A stretch of 23,757 nt of DNA from Chara braunii. Lineage: Eukaryota; Streptophyta; Charophyceae; Charales; Characeae. The stretch covers positions 289,846 to 313,602 of the forward strand of contig BFEA01000863.1 of the NCBI GenBank assembly GCA_003427395.1, written 5' to 3'. The notes beneath the pieces are model-generated. The model made no database searches. It was given only the letters and a program-made list of their open reading frames with translations, and was not told the DNA's origin. Below are positions 1 through 8,940 of this stretch, in pieces. The stretch's first letter is position 1; every line of letters starts with the position of its first letter. Position numbers and translations under genes: made by a program.

Positions 1-640
1 GTTGTATGGGCGCTGTGTCGCCATAGCTATTGGAAGTGAACTCGTATCTGGGTTGCCATATCTCTGAGTACTGAGTGGGCGCATGTCGCCAGTTTGCTGC
101 GCTACTGTTTGCATGCATGTAAAGTGTGAATGAAAGCGAGTCTGATTGCATTATTGAAGAAATCCCTAGTCAGCAAATAGACAGTGCTTGAGTAATAAAT
201 AGGACAATGAATAATCAATACTTAAAGATGCCCTGTGGTTGGTCGGGTTTGTCTGAGGTAGGGTGTGGCCAGAAAAAAAAGTGGCAGCGCTCCCCCTCCC
301 CGCTTGGGGATCGGGGTAGCGAACATGAACTGAGGTAGTGCTACACGGCAGGTGCTGAGGTAGGGTACGGTCAAAAAGGTAAAAGGCAGCCATCCTTCTC
401 TCCACTTGGAGCACGAGGCGGTGAGAAGCTGAAGTGGTAACGTTGTGTGACGCTCTGTTCCGACAAGGAATACCTCTATCTCTGTCGTAATGAGCTCAGT
501 GCGGCCAGAAAGGTTAAACTTGATGGGCGAACAAAGTTGGCAGTTTGCTTATGATGGAGGGGAGGTGGTGAAGAGGAGAGGTGAGAGGTGATTGATTGGC
601 GGGGGTAATGGAACAGAAATGGGGGTGGTGAGAAGCAGCG
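1..640. repeat. Gene-free DNA with a degenerate ~102-bp direct repeat
   Basis: No convincing gene is visible. The stretch starting GAGGTAGGGTGTGGCCAGAA near 254 recurs about 102 bp later near 356 as GAGGTAGGGTACGGTCAAAA. In both copies an A-rich run, GGCAGC and then a C/T-rich block ending in CTTGG(G/A) follow in the same order. A third, weaker echo (GCGGCCAGAAAGGTTAAAC) lies near 501. The copies are too diverged to assign to a known element, and the open frames here show no protein-like composition. Confidence 0.45.
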
Positions 641-707
641 TTGGTAGGGGGTGACAAGTTATGTTGGACAGGATGGGAAGGATGGGCCCTGAGCCGGGAT
701 TTCCGAA

Positions 708-816
708 TGAGAGAGTGGGGTGGTAGAGAGTCGGGTGGTATAGAGTCGGGTGGTAGAGAGTCGGGTGGTAGAGAGTCGGGTGGTAGAGAGTCGGGTGATA
801 GAGAGTGGGGTGTTAC
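708..816. repeat. 15-bp minisatellite, about 7 copies
   Basis: The unit GTCGGGTGGTAGAGA repeats about seven times with single-base variants (GGTATAGA and GGTGATAGA, and GTGGGG in place of GTCGGG at both edges). Because 15 is a multiple of three, both strands stay open across it. The minus-strand reading gives a PPDSL pentapeptide repeat. I regard that as a by-product of the repeat, since nothing around it looks like protein. Confidence 0.85.
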
Positions 817-1306
817 TTTGTCTGTTGCTGATGGGGAAATTTGGCGGGAATGATAGCGGGTTGGCGAGAGTGATAGGTCCATCCTCTCCTGCTACTGAAG
901 AACTGCCTGACCACCGATGGTTCCTAATACTCGGGACTGCTAATAGGACGAGTTAGTCTTTTGCAGAGGCGACGAGGAAGCTCCTCTTTGGCCAGATCTT
1001 ATATGACAAATCAATCTTTTGCAGAAGCGACCATGTTCTACCTGTTCGCTTTGTGACCGCCGTGATTCGGAATTGATAAACGACAGGAGCTGTAATGAGA
1101 ATCGTTTGTCTGATTCATTGGCTAGCCTTTACTATACTTAGGCTATGACCCCCATTAATTCGCGCATCGTTTGAAGATCTCCAGCTTCTATGGATGGTTG
1201 TCGTTCTCCTCGTCTTTGATACTTGCTCCTTCGCCTGTCCTTGTGCTGTCCTTTTTGAGGTCTTTTGCGAACCGTTGGGATGGCTGGAAAGAGGCATGTC
1301 GAAAAC
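817..1306. other. Gene-free flank of the LINE
   Basis: No gene recognised. The motif TCTTTTGCAGAGGCGAC at about 957 recurs 57 bp later as TCTTTTGCAGAAGCGAC, so it contains one short diverged direct repeat. The rest is unique-looking AT/GC-balanced DNA up to the LINE poly(T). Confidence 0.4.
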
Positions 1307-1346
1307 TTTTTTTTTTTTTTTTTTTTTTTTGGAAGAATCAAGAACT

Positions 1347-1352
1347 TTTATT
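1347..1352 (-). promoter_or_regulatory. LINE polyadenylation signal AATAAA
   Basis: On the minus strand GGTAATAAAAG ends about 16-20 nt before the A tract at 1307-1330, which is the normal spacing for a poly(A) signal. Confidence 0.7.
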
Positions 1353-1624
1353 ACCAATGGAAAGAGGCCGGGAATACCTCACAAAACAACCCGGAAATTC
1401 TGGGGCCATTACCCAGCTTGGCTCTGCTGGAAACCGGGTCCAGCGTCCCTCAACTTCCATTCTAATTAACTCTTCCAAAAACTAAAACCTTGAAGCTCTG
1501 CAAAAAAGGGGGGGACAACTGAGCTTATAAAATGACTCCAGGAGTCCAGGACTCAAAATCTGCAATTTTTACTGTCTCCTTCCTGAAAGTCCTATACATG
1601 ATAAGCCTTCTCAGTGTCATCCGT

Positions 1625-1939
1625 TCATGGCGGTTTCAGCCATCTTGAGATCACTAGCTTTCTATCCCGCGTCACTGCTGCCAGTTGGTTCCCTCTGGCC
1701 CATGTCCTCAGGAACCATAGGTAGCCTTTTTTCCTGCTTATAAAGCAGTTCTGCCAGTCCGCCATTATCATTCTTCTGATATTAGAACAGACTTGCTTCC
1801 GTTGCTCGTGAATTGTAATCTTAGTATCAGTAAAAACTGCCGAATTTCTTGCTCTCCAGATTTCTTGTAAGAGTACTCCTCTGCAAACCAGTGCAACATA
1901 CCCCCATCCTTCTCTGAGGGAGGCCTCTTGTGTTGACAT
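1625..1939 (-). pseudogene. LINE ORF2 C-terminal tail
   Basis: This 104-codon frame contains VALVCRGVLLQEIWRARNSA followed by VFTDTKITIHEQRKQVCSNI. This is the usual ending of plant LINE ORF2, downstream of zf-RVT, where EIW-x-RN-x2-VF is well conserved. It is shifted relative to the zf-RVT fragment, so at least one frameshift lies between 1940 and 2068. It stops at 1625, about 270 bp before the poly(A), leaving a 3' UTR of ordinary size. Confidence 0.7.
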
Positions 1940-2068
1940 AATACCATACAGTATCCAATCCTCAGACCACGGCCAGGAACCACCAGTAACCAGGTCCCAG
2001 TGCCTGATCCACCAGATCCAGAGCTCGTCTGCTAATGGGCAGTACAGCCATAGATGAGCATTTGACTC

Positions 2069-2518
2069 TCACCCCCATTCACACTGTTTGCATGTGATTG
2101 ATATTTCCATGCCCTTCTGAGAAAGCCAGAGGGCTGAAGCTACCACCAATAGAGACTGAAGCCAGAGTAAGCTGGCGTCCTTCTGAGAAGGCATCAAAAT
2201 CAACCCTTTCCAAAAGGACCCCCAGTTTGGTTGTCTTATCGATCCATTCTTAATTCTCTCCAGCCTTTTACTGGCTAGTATTTTAGGCGTGTTTTGAACC
2301 GTGGCCTGTAAATATCGTACCCCCGTCTTGGGTCTGTACTGCCACAGTGGAACCAGGTCTGTGTGGTTTTGTGTGTTCTGTGAAGCCCAACCCTTAGTGC
2401 ATGGTTGGTCTGTGTGGTTTTGTGTGTTCTGTGAAGCCCAACCCTTAGTGCATGGTTCTACTCTAAACTCAGAGGCAGGTCCCAAGAATCCTGCATTCTT
2501 TCTATCTTTAGTCAACAA
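2069..2518 (-). pseudogene. LINE ORF2 fragment: zf-RVT domain with internal 51-bp duplication
   Basis: The C-terminal part shows the zf-RVT pattern: SQKGMEISITCKQCEWG, a stop, then ESNAHLWLYCPLA in the same frame. That gives the C-x2-C ... ES-x2-HL ... C arrangement of plant LINE zinc-binding reverse transcriptase domains. The stop codon lies between the CxxC pair and the ES-x2-HL motif. Near the start, a 51-bp exact tandem duplication (2355-2405 and 2406-2456) adds 17 codons in frame and repeats the peptide PCTKGWASQNTQNHTD. The function in live elements is probably nucleic-acid binding during reverse transcription; this copy is dead. Confidence 0.7.
2355..2456. repeat. 51-bp perfect tandem duplication inside the LINE
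   Basis: The unit starting GGTCTGTGTGGTTTTGTGTG occurs twice back to back without a mismatch. It keeps the frame. Perfect identity inside an otherwise decayed element suggests a recent slippage or, alternatively, an assembly artefact. Confidence 0.9.
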
Positions 2519-2787
2519 AACTCTAGGTCCTTAGTCGAGTGGACCGTTCTCTCTGCGAGCTGTAGGAGCTTAACTTGTTTGTCTTGCCCATACCGAGTGG
2601 ACACCGGAATCTGCCACTCTTCCACCCTCTGTCCCCCGGCCAAGTCTGGGCCCAATATTCTCCATACTTTCCCTTGCGTCTCTTCGTAGAAGACCCATGC
2701 CCCTTCTTGTTGGTCTGAATCTTGTTTCAGAAGGTTAACCCAGTTGCTGGGCATGGCTGTTTTTAGTAACTTCAGATTGCGACCCAC
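2512..2787 (-). pseudogene. LINE ORF2 fragment between RT and zf-RVT
   Basis: A 91-codon stretch reads RNVGRNLKLLKTAMPSNWVN and continues with a run rich in W, Q and charged residues (EGAWVFYEE, GKVWRILGPDL). It sits in the expected order between the GGLGI segment and the zinc-binding domain, and it connects through an open reading with the upstream fragment after one stop. No catalytic motif is expected in this linker. The assignment rests on position and continuity more than on a diagnostic motif. Confidence 0.55.
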
Positions 2788-2883
2788 ATTTCTCAGACGG
2801 GGGAGTTTTCTACACAGATGTTCTTCGGAAATCAGGTCTCCGATGTCGGTGTCCCAAATATCCTTGATCTGAAGTACCCCTTT

Positions 2884-3459
2884 TTAGATCCACGCTCGCC
2901 CAAAACCACCTGTCTCTCCTCCTGCTGCAAACCCTTCTCCATTAGTCTGGGAAATACTTTGATTGTCAAATAATACCTGATTTAGCACTTCACCTTTTGA
3001 GGATGGCTGATTGAAGTCTCGAGGTAGGATTTTGTTCCAATACAGGATATTTCTCCATACCCTGGATTTTGGTCTGCGGTTCGAATAAGAGGGACGCAGC
3101 ATGCACTGCCAGACCATTTCTGGCTTCGAGAGATCCCACTCTGTAGATAGCACATACTCCGCCAGGCGAATCCAAAGTTTTGAAGGGTTATCAAACATCC
3201 CCTTTATTGGCCATTTCGCTAATAGGGCCCGGTTCTGTTGTCGTGGGTCCAGGATCCCCAGTCCGCCTTCCTTCCTTGGAAGAGCAATAGTTTCCCAGGC
3301 CACTTTGGCCATGTACCCATCTTCTTCTTCGGCCATTGGTTTCCATAGGTAATTTGCAGCATATCTCTTGATTTGTGTGTAAGCCTCATCCCCAAGGCGA
3401 GCCGTCGAAAGCTTACCTTGAATGGCTAAAGGCCATTGGTTTCCATAGGTACTTTGCAA
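2884..3459 (-). pseudogene. LINE ORF2 fragment: region downstream of the RT core
   Basis: This 191-codon open stretch corresponds to the part of plant LINE ORF2 just after the catalytic reverse transcriptase. It carries AYTQIKRYAANYLWKPMA, then VAWETIALPRKEGGLGILD, then NRALLAKWPIKGMFDNPSKLW, all typical of plant non-LTR elements. The YxDD active site would lie upstream and is missing. The frame closes at RAWI-stop, but the same frame continues in a LINE-like way beyond the stop (LQIKDIWDTDIGD), so one nonsense change separates this piece from the next. The methionine at 3459 is not a real start, because the element is truncated there. Confidence 0.75.
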
Positions 3460-4460
3460 TGATGACGCGAATTTCGTTGCGTTGCTCCTTTCCTCGACGT
3501 GTGATTATTCCCTCCCTTGTCTTAACCTTCGTTTGCCCATTCCGTTTGTTGGGACGGATGTTCATTCACCTTTCTTCTCACTCCATTCACCTGCTTCCTT
3601 TGTCTTTTCTCGTTCTTAGTTACACTCCCCTTCGCCTTCCCACTCCCTGATGTTCCTTTCCTTCTCCTTCTTTTTCCTCCCTTGGTGTTTGCTTGTCCTT
3701 TGCCAAGAGCTTGGGAGCCATGCCCGGAGGCGTGGCGTGACATGGCGTCTCGCCCCTTACTCTCCGTCTCCCCCCACTTCAAAGTTTGGAGGGTAAGCAG
3801 GGCGCGGCTCCACGCGCGCGGCGAATTCGCCAGGCAGGCAAAAATTCATGACTACGCGGGTGAGATAGCGCTGAGATACCGCGCTCACCGGAACGACACC
3901 GGTGCCCTGTTCCCCACCCCTTGCCTGCTATAAAACACCTCCCTCCCTTTTATTTCTTCCCCTTCATGCCTCCCTCCCCTTGTGCATTACTAGTAAACAC
4001 ATATGAATGAGCATCATTAAAAGAATAGACAAAATATAAGCTGAAGACCTGAAGTTAAAATGAACATGAGTATACCTCCCCCTTTAGTCTGTGTCCTTTC
4101 ATAGTGTGCATGTGCACCGTTGGGTGTGGGCAGCTGGGGCTCAACCACAATCAACGTGGCTAGCCTTGTATGTGAGAGGCATAGTAAAAAGGGCGCAGCA
4201 AGAACAAATAAAAGGGGTACCCCAAAGAATACTAAAGTAAAGATATTTAAGAAAGAGATAGAGTGCATCTATTCTGCTCCATGTTCTTTGCGATAGAGGT
4301 AAAACTGTTCCATTGCTGGATTGGCTCATCTCAGGAATGCTTCATTGTTGTCTGCAATAGAGCTAATTTTACTTTGATTTGGGATCTACTCATCTGGGCG
4401 GAACAGGGGCTGTTGTGGTGAAAATCTCAAACACATACACACACACACATGCAAGGAAGA
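3459..4460. other. Spacer: pyrimidine-rich tract, GC-rich hairpin block and (AC)n
   Basis: No gene recognised. 3500-3780 is strongly C/T-rich on the plus strand. 3790-3920 is GC-rich with inverted repeats, including GGTGAG...CTCACC (3858-3890 region) with an inner CGC/GCG pair, and CACCGG...ACCGGTG near 3888-3903. A TATA box follows at 3929-3935. 4000-4430 is AT-rich and featureless to me, ending in a short (AC)n near 4432-4450. The segment could be a remnant of another element's promoter end. Confidence 0.4.
3929..3935 (+). promoter_or_regulatory. Possible TATA box
   Basis: TATAAAA occurs in the context GCCTGCTATAAAACACCTCC, directly downstream of the GC-rich hairpin block and followed by a C/T-rich stretch, as in a TATA/initiator promoter. 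No open frame of note follows on the plus strand, so a promoter of a degraded element is more likely than a gene promoter. Confidence 0.35.
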
Positions 4461-4867
4461 TGGGCAATAGCGGATTTCAGCAATCAAAACAGCATCATAC
4501 ACATTAGACCAGATAGTCGTGACCTCGAACCAAGAGCAGAATTGCATCACGAGTTTCACCAAATAAGAGCACACCAAAAGCTCATAATTGACAATGCTGG
4601 AATAGTCTCATCATCATCAACGAAGAACCAACGTTGATATCCTATCTGGCGCTCGGCGCCCAGACTACAGATGGCAGGTCCTATCTAGCCTAGACTACAA
4701 TGCCGACGATGACGACAACAGCTCTCCCGAAGTACGAGCAGATAGCGGCCAATGCCGCATGCTTCCAGCACCAGGTATGTCTCTCGCATCACTCACAACC
4801 TCGTTCCCCAACACACAGATGCCACATGCACCCAAGGACCACCCTGCGCCTCACCCAGCTCCCAGCA
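4461..4867 (-). repeat. 3' LTR of the Ty3/gypsy element
   Basis: It aligns with 12148-12631 from TGGGCAATAGCGG (the other copy has TGCATAACGAA) through to CTCCCAGCA (the other copy has CTCCCATGCA), after which similarity stops. On the element's own strand it begins TGCTGGGAG and ends ATTGCCCA. It contains the hairpin GGCGCTCGGCGCC near 4648-4660. No clear polypurine tract is visible on its inner side, which is a weakness of this boundary call. Confidence 0.8.
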
Positions 4868-5411
4868 GCACAGCTCGGCTATGGCTGCGTGCTCCTTCCA
4901 GCTCGCCCGTGAGAGCGTGAGCGCTAGCCAGCTTTAGCGCAGCATGCAGCCAGCACCCGGATGTCCAATGCGGAGGCAGGCCCTTTGCTATATGGAAGTG
5001 GCCTGCCTGCGTTCTGTCCCAGGCTGCGCTGGGCCTTTCCCAAGAAGCTTCCGGTAGGCCCCGGTAGGCTGAGGCCCAGTCCGAAACAAATCAGGCCCAG
5101 GGCCTGAGGTGGTTGCTTGTGCCCAACTGCCTTCAGCCTGTGTTTGGCCCACATCCCGTATCCAGCCCAGGGCCTGCCTTCGATACATGAAAACAGGCGG
5201 CCCAGGGCCTGGGTTCTTTAACCAACTGGCGCTGCGCAACTGCCTGAATTTCCTTAGTTGCGTGGTGGCCGAAATAGGGGCCCTCAGGTCCTCGTCGAGC
5301 CTGCCTTCACTTAGGGCGGCCGACGTGCTGCTTGACAGGGCCTGAAAGGGGCTCGTCGAGGCTGTGGCCTCTCATTCCCTCCTCCATAGCTTCAACAGTC
5401 CTCTGAGAAGC
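4868..5411. other. GC-rich non-coding region between pol stop and 3' LTR, with three GCCCAGGGCCTG motifs
   Basis: The 540 bp between the end of pol and the LTR hold no plausible gene. The near-palindromic 12-mer GCCCAGGGCCTG occurs three times, at 5095, 5165 and 5200, in a generally GGCC-rich context. A pyrimidine-rich patch CTCATTCCCTCCTCC near 5372-5386 could be a relict polypurine tract on the element strand, but it is far from the LTR edge. Confidence 0.5.
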
Positions 5412-5669
5412 TCAGTCTTCAATCATCGGGCGCTTTCCCTTCTGCAGAGATTTCTCGTATTGGGCTACAACCTGAGGAGCAGTCTGCATGAGTTCCTCCC
5501 TGGTGAACCATCGATCTTCCTTTGGATCAATATGATGCCGGAACCGAACGCGATACTGCAGCTTCGGTTTCGGAGGACGTCCCCTGCCGGTCGGTCTTCG
5601 CACTGGCAACTCCCTGTGATACACGATGTCATCGATGTCCACCTCTCCGTCCATGGTTGGGGGCAGCAT
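5412..5669 (-). pseudogene. Ty3/gypsy integrase tail: chromodomain-like module
   Basis: This 85-codon frame holds DIDDIVYHREL, then QYRVRFRHHIDPKEDRWFTR, then EELMQTAPQVVAQYEKSL. The spacing of the YRVRF strand, the acidic residue before W, and the C-terminal PxxVxxY helix matches the chromodomain fused to integrase in chromoviruses, which directs integration by binding modified histones. It lies in a different frame from the preceding integrase part, with a frameshift near 5750, so the original polyprotein is interrupted. The frame ends at a natural-looking stop (KRPMIED). Confidence 0.7.
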
Positions 5670-6277
5670 TGAGCGACGTGAGGGAAACTGGTCTGTTTCC
5701 TTGAAAGGTGCAAGTTTGCAGGCGTGAAAGACAGGATAAGTGCTAGATGACCAGGGATCCGGATTACATAAGACGGCCCATCCGGATCAGTCCCTACAAT
5801 GTCTAAGACCTCCCATGGCCCAAAGTATTGAGGCATGAGCTTGCGGGAAATCCCGTGCTCCTGTCCCAGTTCTGAGGACTTAACCCAGACTTTGTCCCCA
5901 ACCTGAAATGTAGACGGGGTGCGATGTTTGTTCTCAGATTCTATCATTGCCGCCTGAGCCTTCTGCATTTGTTCCACTGCCTGCTGCATCTTCTGCTCAT
6001 ATCGATATGCAAATTCTAAAGTATCGGGTGCAACAGTTGACTGATTTTCAGGTAGTAAGAAGTCTAGAGGCAGTCTAAGTTTGAAGGTCAGTAGCAGACT
6101 GTTAGGGCTCACTCTGGTGGCGTTGTGCACAACATTGTTATACAGACTGGCGATGGGAGCAAGCTTCTCGTCCCAGTGGACCTGATTGGGCTTGATGTAA
6201 TCCCGCAACAGGCGTTGGACAACGCGATTCAATTGTTCGGCCTGGCCATTGGCCTCGGGGTGATTACCCGAAGTCAT
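5465..6277 (-). pseudogene. Ty3/gypsy integrase, C-terminal half of core and GPY-type region
   Basis: The frame begins MTSGNHPEANGQAEQLNRVV, in which the Glu of QAEQLNR corresponds to the catalytic E of the DDE integrase core. It proceeds through the conserved WDEKLAPIASLYNN helix to VGDKVWVKSS and the GPY/F-like block MPQYFGPWEVLD. After IRIPGHL it goes out of frame: the conserved continuation (PVFHACKLAPF) is found one frame away near 5735. The last roughly 90 residues of this open frame are therefore spurious. Upstream it is continuous with the first part of the core apart from one stop codon at 6293-6295. Confidence 0.85.
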
Positions 6278-6292
6278 CTGCAGCTGCGTTCC

Positions 6293-6741
6293 CTATTCGG
6301 CAGCAGCAGCCTTCCACAACTCACTTGTAAATTTGACATCCCTGTCACTCACGATTGACTTGGGTAGACCAAAATCTCTTACCCAGTTCTCTTTGAACAG
6401 TCTGATAACGTACTCGGTTTTCGCTGTCTCCGACATGGCTATCAACCTAGCATACTTACTAAATTTGTCCACGATGACAAAGATTTGTCTCATGTCGCTC
6501 TTGCTGGTGACGAGCGTATCCATGAAATCCATGGACAAACTCTCACCAGGCCTTTTCGGAATCAGAAGGGGCTTCAGGAGCCCAAGAGGAGCCTAAGTGC
6601 GTGGCTTGTCTCTCTGACAGACCTGACAAGTCTCCACGTACAGCTGGGCATCTCGCATCATCGTGGGCCACGAGAACCGCTGCAGCAGATTGGCTGTTGT
6701 CTTTTTATAACCAAAATGGCCGGTGGCATCATGACACTCTC
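6293..6741 (-). pseudogene. Ty3/gypsy integrase, zinc-binding domain and first part of DDE core
   Basis: One minus-strand frame runs from the H2C2 zinc-binding module (CHDATGHFGYKKTTANLLQ, then VETCQVCQRD) to the core. The core has MDFMDTLVTSKSDMRQIFVI with the first catalytic Asp, and GLPKSIVSDRDVKF with the second. Three in-frame nonsense codons interrupt it: a TGA just before the zinc finger (near 6757), a TAG at 6593-6595 after the zinc finger, and a TAG at 6293-6295 between the second Asp and the catalytic Glu region. All catalytic residues are still readable, so decay is mostly by point mutation. Confidence 0.85.
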
Positions 6742-7158
6742 TCAAAAATAAACTACGCAAAGACTCTCAATTTGGGACACACAATCGTTTATTCCCTTCC
6801 TTCTCAAGGAACAACAAGCCGTTGACCAACTCAAACTCGGCAGAAGTCTTCTCATCCTTCGCCTCAAGTCTGTGTATGATCTCATGAACTGGTCCTCGCG
6901 ATAGGCTTCCACCAAAGAGCGAGTAACATCGTCCGTAAGCTCGAAGTCATACTGCTCTATGACTTCAATCCAATGTTTCAGAGCGCCAGAGAGCACAAGT
7001 TGGGTTCTCATCCACTTCAGGATCTGATGATCAGTCCTGACGTAGAAGAACCTCCCAAGGAGATAGTGCCTCCAATGGGTGAGCGCCTTGTAGATCGCAT
7101 AAAGCTCCTTCTCATAGGTGGACTTAGCCAACTTCTGAGAGGGCATCTTTGTGGACAC
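6742..7158 (-). pseudogene. Ty3/gypsy RNase H, C-terminal part
   Basis: The frame reads STKMPSQKLAKSTYEKELYA, with the second catalytic Glu in YEKEL, then HWRHYLLGRFFYVRTDHQIL (third Asp in RTDH), then the usual ALKHWIEVIEQYDFEL. It lies out of frame with the RT frame, whose RNase H start TDASQYGIG has the first Asp. The break is near 7165. After YDFEL the sequence lacks the expected segment leading to ADALSR and jumps to a linker before the integrase zinc finger, so a deletion in the tether is likely. Residues after about position 85 are out of frame. Confidence 0.85.
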
Positions 7159-7901
7159 CCTACGGGCCTTAACTTTTTCGCCTCCTGCTGAGCAAGTACG
7201 ACGCCTATGCCATACTGGCTAGCATCCGTAGTTACTATAAATGGCTTATCAGGATCAGGAAGTTTGAAGACCTCATGATGCGTCCACGCATGCTTCAGAT
7301 GTCTGAAAGCAGCCTCGCATCTGTCTGTCCACTCCCATGGGGTGTCAAGGCGAGTTAGATCAGTCAAAGGGGCGGCAACTATGCTATAGTTCTTCACGAA
7401 GTTGCGATAGTAGCCGGTCATCCCTAAGAAAGACCTCATCTCAGTCACAAACTGAGGACGTGGCCAGTCACGAATGCTGGTCACCTTCACGTCATCGGGC
7501 TTTAATCCTTCCGCGGAAATCTCATGACCTAAGTACAAGACACGGGTGCTGCCAAACTTGCACTTCTCACTGTTGATCTTGAACGTGTGCTGTCGTAAAA
7601 GACTAAGGACTTTGTCCAAGTGAGCAATGTGCTCCTTGACAGTCTTACTAAAAATAAGTATGTCATCGAGGTACGCGATGACAAACTTATCCAAGTAGCA
7701 ATGAAATATCTGATTCATAGCGTGTTGAAAGGTGCCAGGAGCATTGCAAAGGCCAAAAGGCATCACCACAAACTCGTACAGACCGTACCTGGTCTGAAAA
7801 GCAGTCTTGTGTTGATCCTCGGGCCGGATTGCAATCTCATGGTACCCGAACTTCAGATCTCTCTGACTGAAGTACCGACACCCTTGCACTCTATCTAGCA
7901 A
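7017..7901 (-). pseudogene. Ty3/gypsy reverse transcriptase palm/thumb and start of RNase H
   Basis: The frame carries the gypsy RT blocks LKFGYHEIAIRPEDQHKTAF, YGLYEFVVMPFGLCNAPGTF and the catalytic FVIAYLDDILIFS, followed by the thumb motif KCKFG...YLGHEIS and SFLGMTGYYRNFV. RNase H starts at FIVTTDASQYGIG. The two catalytic Asp of YLDD are intact. It is shifted relative to the upstream protease/RT frame because a segment between CIDYRA and IDDLLDRV is missing. The N-terminal methionine of this frame is an internal residue, not a start codon. Confidence 0.9.
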
Positions 7902-8911
7902 GTCATCGATGCACGGTAGTCAATGCACATCCTAAGTGTTCCTTCCTTCTTCTTGGGTACAAATAGGACTGGAGACCCATAAGGAGAAACACTCGGCCGG
8001 ATCCAACCCTTTTCTACAAGTTCCTTGAGTTGTCGGCGAAGCTCATCAAGCTTGCCTGGAGACATCCGATAGATCCTACCCTTTAAAATGCTCAACCCTG
8101 GGATAATCTCTATTGCGTGGACGACCTCCCTCTCAACAACCCCTGTCGGCTCTTCAAATAGATCAGGGTATTTAGCAACTACTCCCTCTATCTCCAGAGG
8201 CATTTTCACTGGCGCGCATGCAGCAGAGACATAAACTAGATACATACCCTCCTCCAGATTTTGCTTATAATAGTTATAGAATGCGGCCGCACACATGCAT
8301 CCATAGGACTCGATCAGACTACTAGCTTTGAACTTACGTAATCTGGCGGTCCCTCCACCTGACAAAGTGTGTTTGACCATTTTTCGGTCCCAGTCAAACT
8401 GGGGCGGTGCCACAGAGAGGTAGTACATACCTAACAAGATATCCATGGGGAGTTCATCGCTCACTAGAAACGAGACACGATGTCTCAGTTCCCCTTTCGT
8501 GTACAAGAAACAACACTCGACATTCTCGAGGTAGTCGTTGACTACCATGCGCTGTTTGTTGGCACCGGTCGACTCCATAGGTCGACTTAGGCGCTGCACT
8601 TGCCCCTGTAAGCGCAACCTCTCAACGCACGCGCGACTAATGAAGTTCCGTGTCGAGCAAGTATCATAATAGGCCCAGGCCTTGCGGCCGCCAATGACCA
8701 CCTCGCTGACGAACATCTCACTCTTAGGGACTTTGACCAATGTCATCCAAGAAGCTAGTGGGTCTGATCTAGACCACTCCTCCTCTAGCTCCTCTAAGGA
8801 CTCAAACACATTCATCAAACAGAGGCTCGATGGGTCTGAACGTGTTTGCGGGACGATGCTAGAGTCAGTAGCTTGGGCCATCTCTCGAGATGGTGAGGGT
8901 GTGTCAACCAC
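7895..8911 (-). pseudogene. Ty3/gypsy pol N-terminus: retropepsin-like protease and RT fingers
   Basis: A 338-codon frame holds a retropepsin-type protease (VVIGGRKAWAYYDTCSTRNF, then the second conserved block PMDILLGMYYL) and the first RT blocks (KLDELRRQLKELVEKGWIRP, SVSPYGSPVLFVPKKK and RMCIDYRA). The protease active site reads D-T-C-S, not the family D-(S/T)-G-(A/S/T), so the invariant Gly is replaced by Cys. The frame ends early after CIDYRA because of the deletion and frameshift into the next RT fragment. It overlaps the end of gag in the -1 frame, in line with gag-pol expression by frameshift or as separate products. Confidence 0.85.
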
Positions 8912-8940
8912 CTCGACCTTAGCAGGAACAACTACTATTC

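Larger units (their letters stand above)
1307..3458 (-). mobile_element. LINE (non-LTR retrotransposon) remnant, 5'-truncated
   Basis: Read on the minus strand this is the 3' half of a plant-type LINE ORF2. It is followed by a 3' UTR, an AATAAA signal (plus-strand TTTATT at 1347-1352) and a 24-nt poly(A) tail (T run at 1307-1330). Conserved plant LINE features appear in order: the segment after the reverse transcriptase fingers/palm with a W-x-IALPRKEGGLGILD block and N-RALLAKWP, then a zf-RVT domain with CKQCEWG, a stop, ESNAHLW and a following Cys, then a tail with EIWRARNSAVF. The ORF is broken by stops and frameshifts. The endonuclease and catalytic RT core (the YxDD region) are absent, so the copy cannot move by itself. 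I found no target-site duplication; the right edge near 3458 ends in a 28-bp direct repeat. Confidence 0.85.

Noticed and set aside
514-882. 122-codon minus-strand frame with PPDSL repeats
   Set aside because: Entirely produced by the 15-bp minisatellite; no protein-like sequence outside it.
4461-4867. LTR extending to about 5370, next to the C/T-rich patch
   Set aside because: Similarity with the right copy stops at 4867, and both copies end there in CA; the longer LTR has no support.
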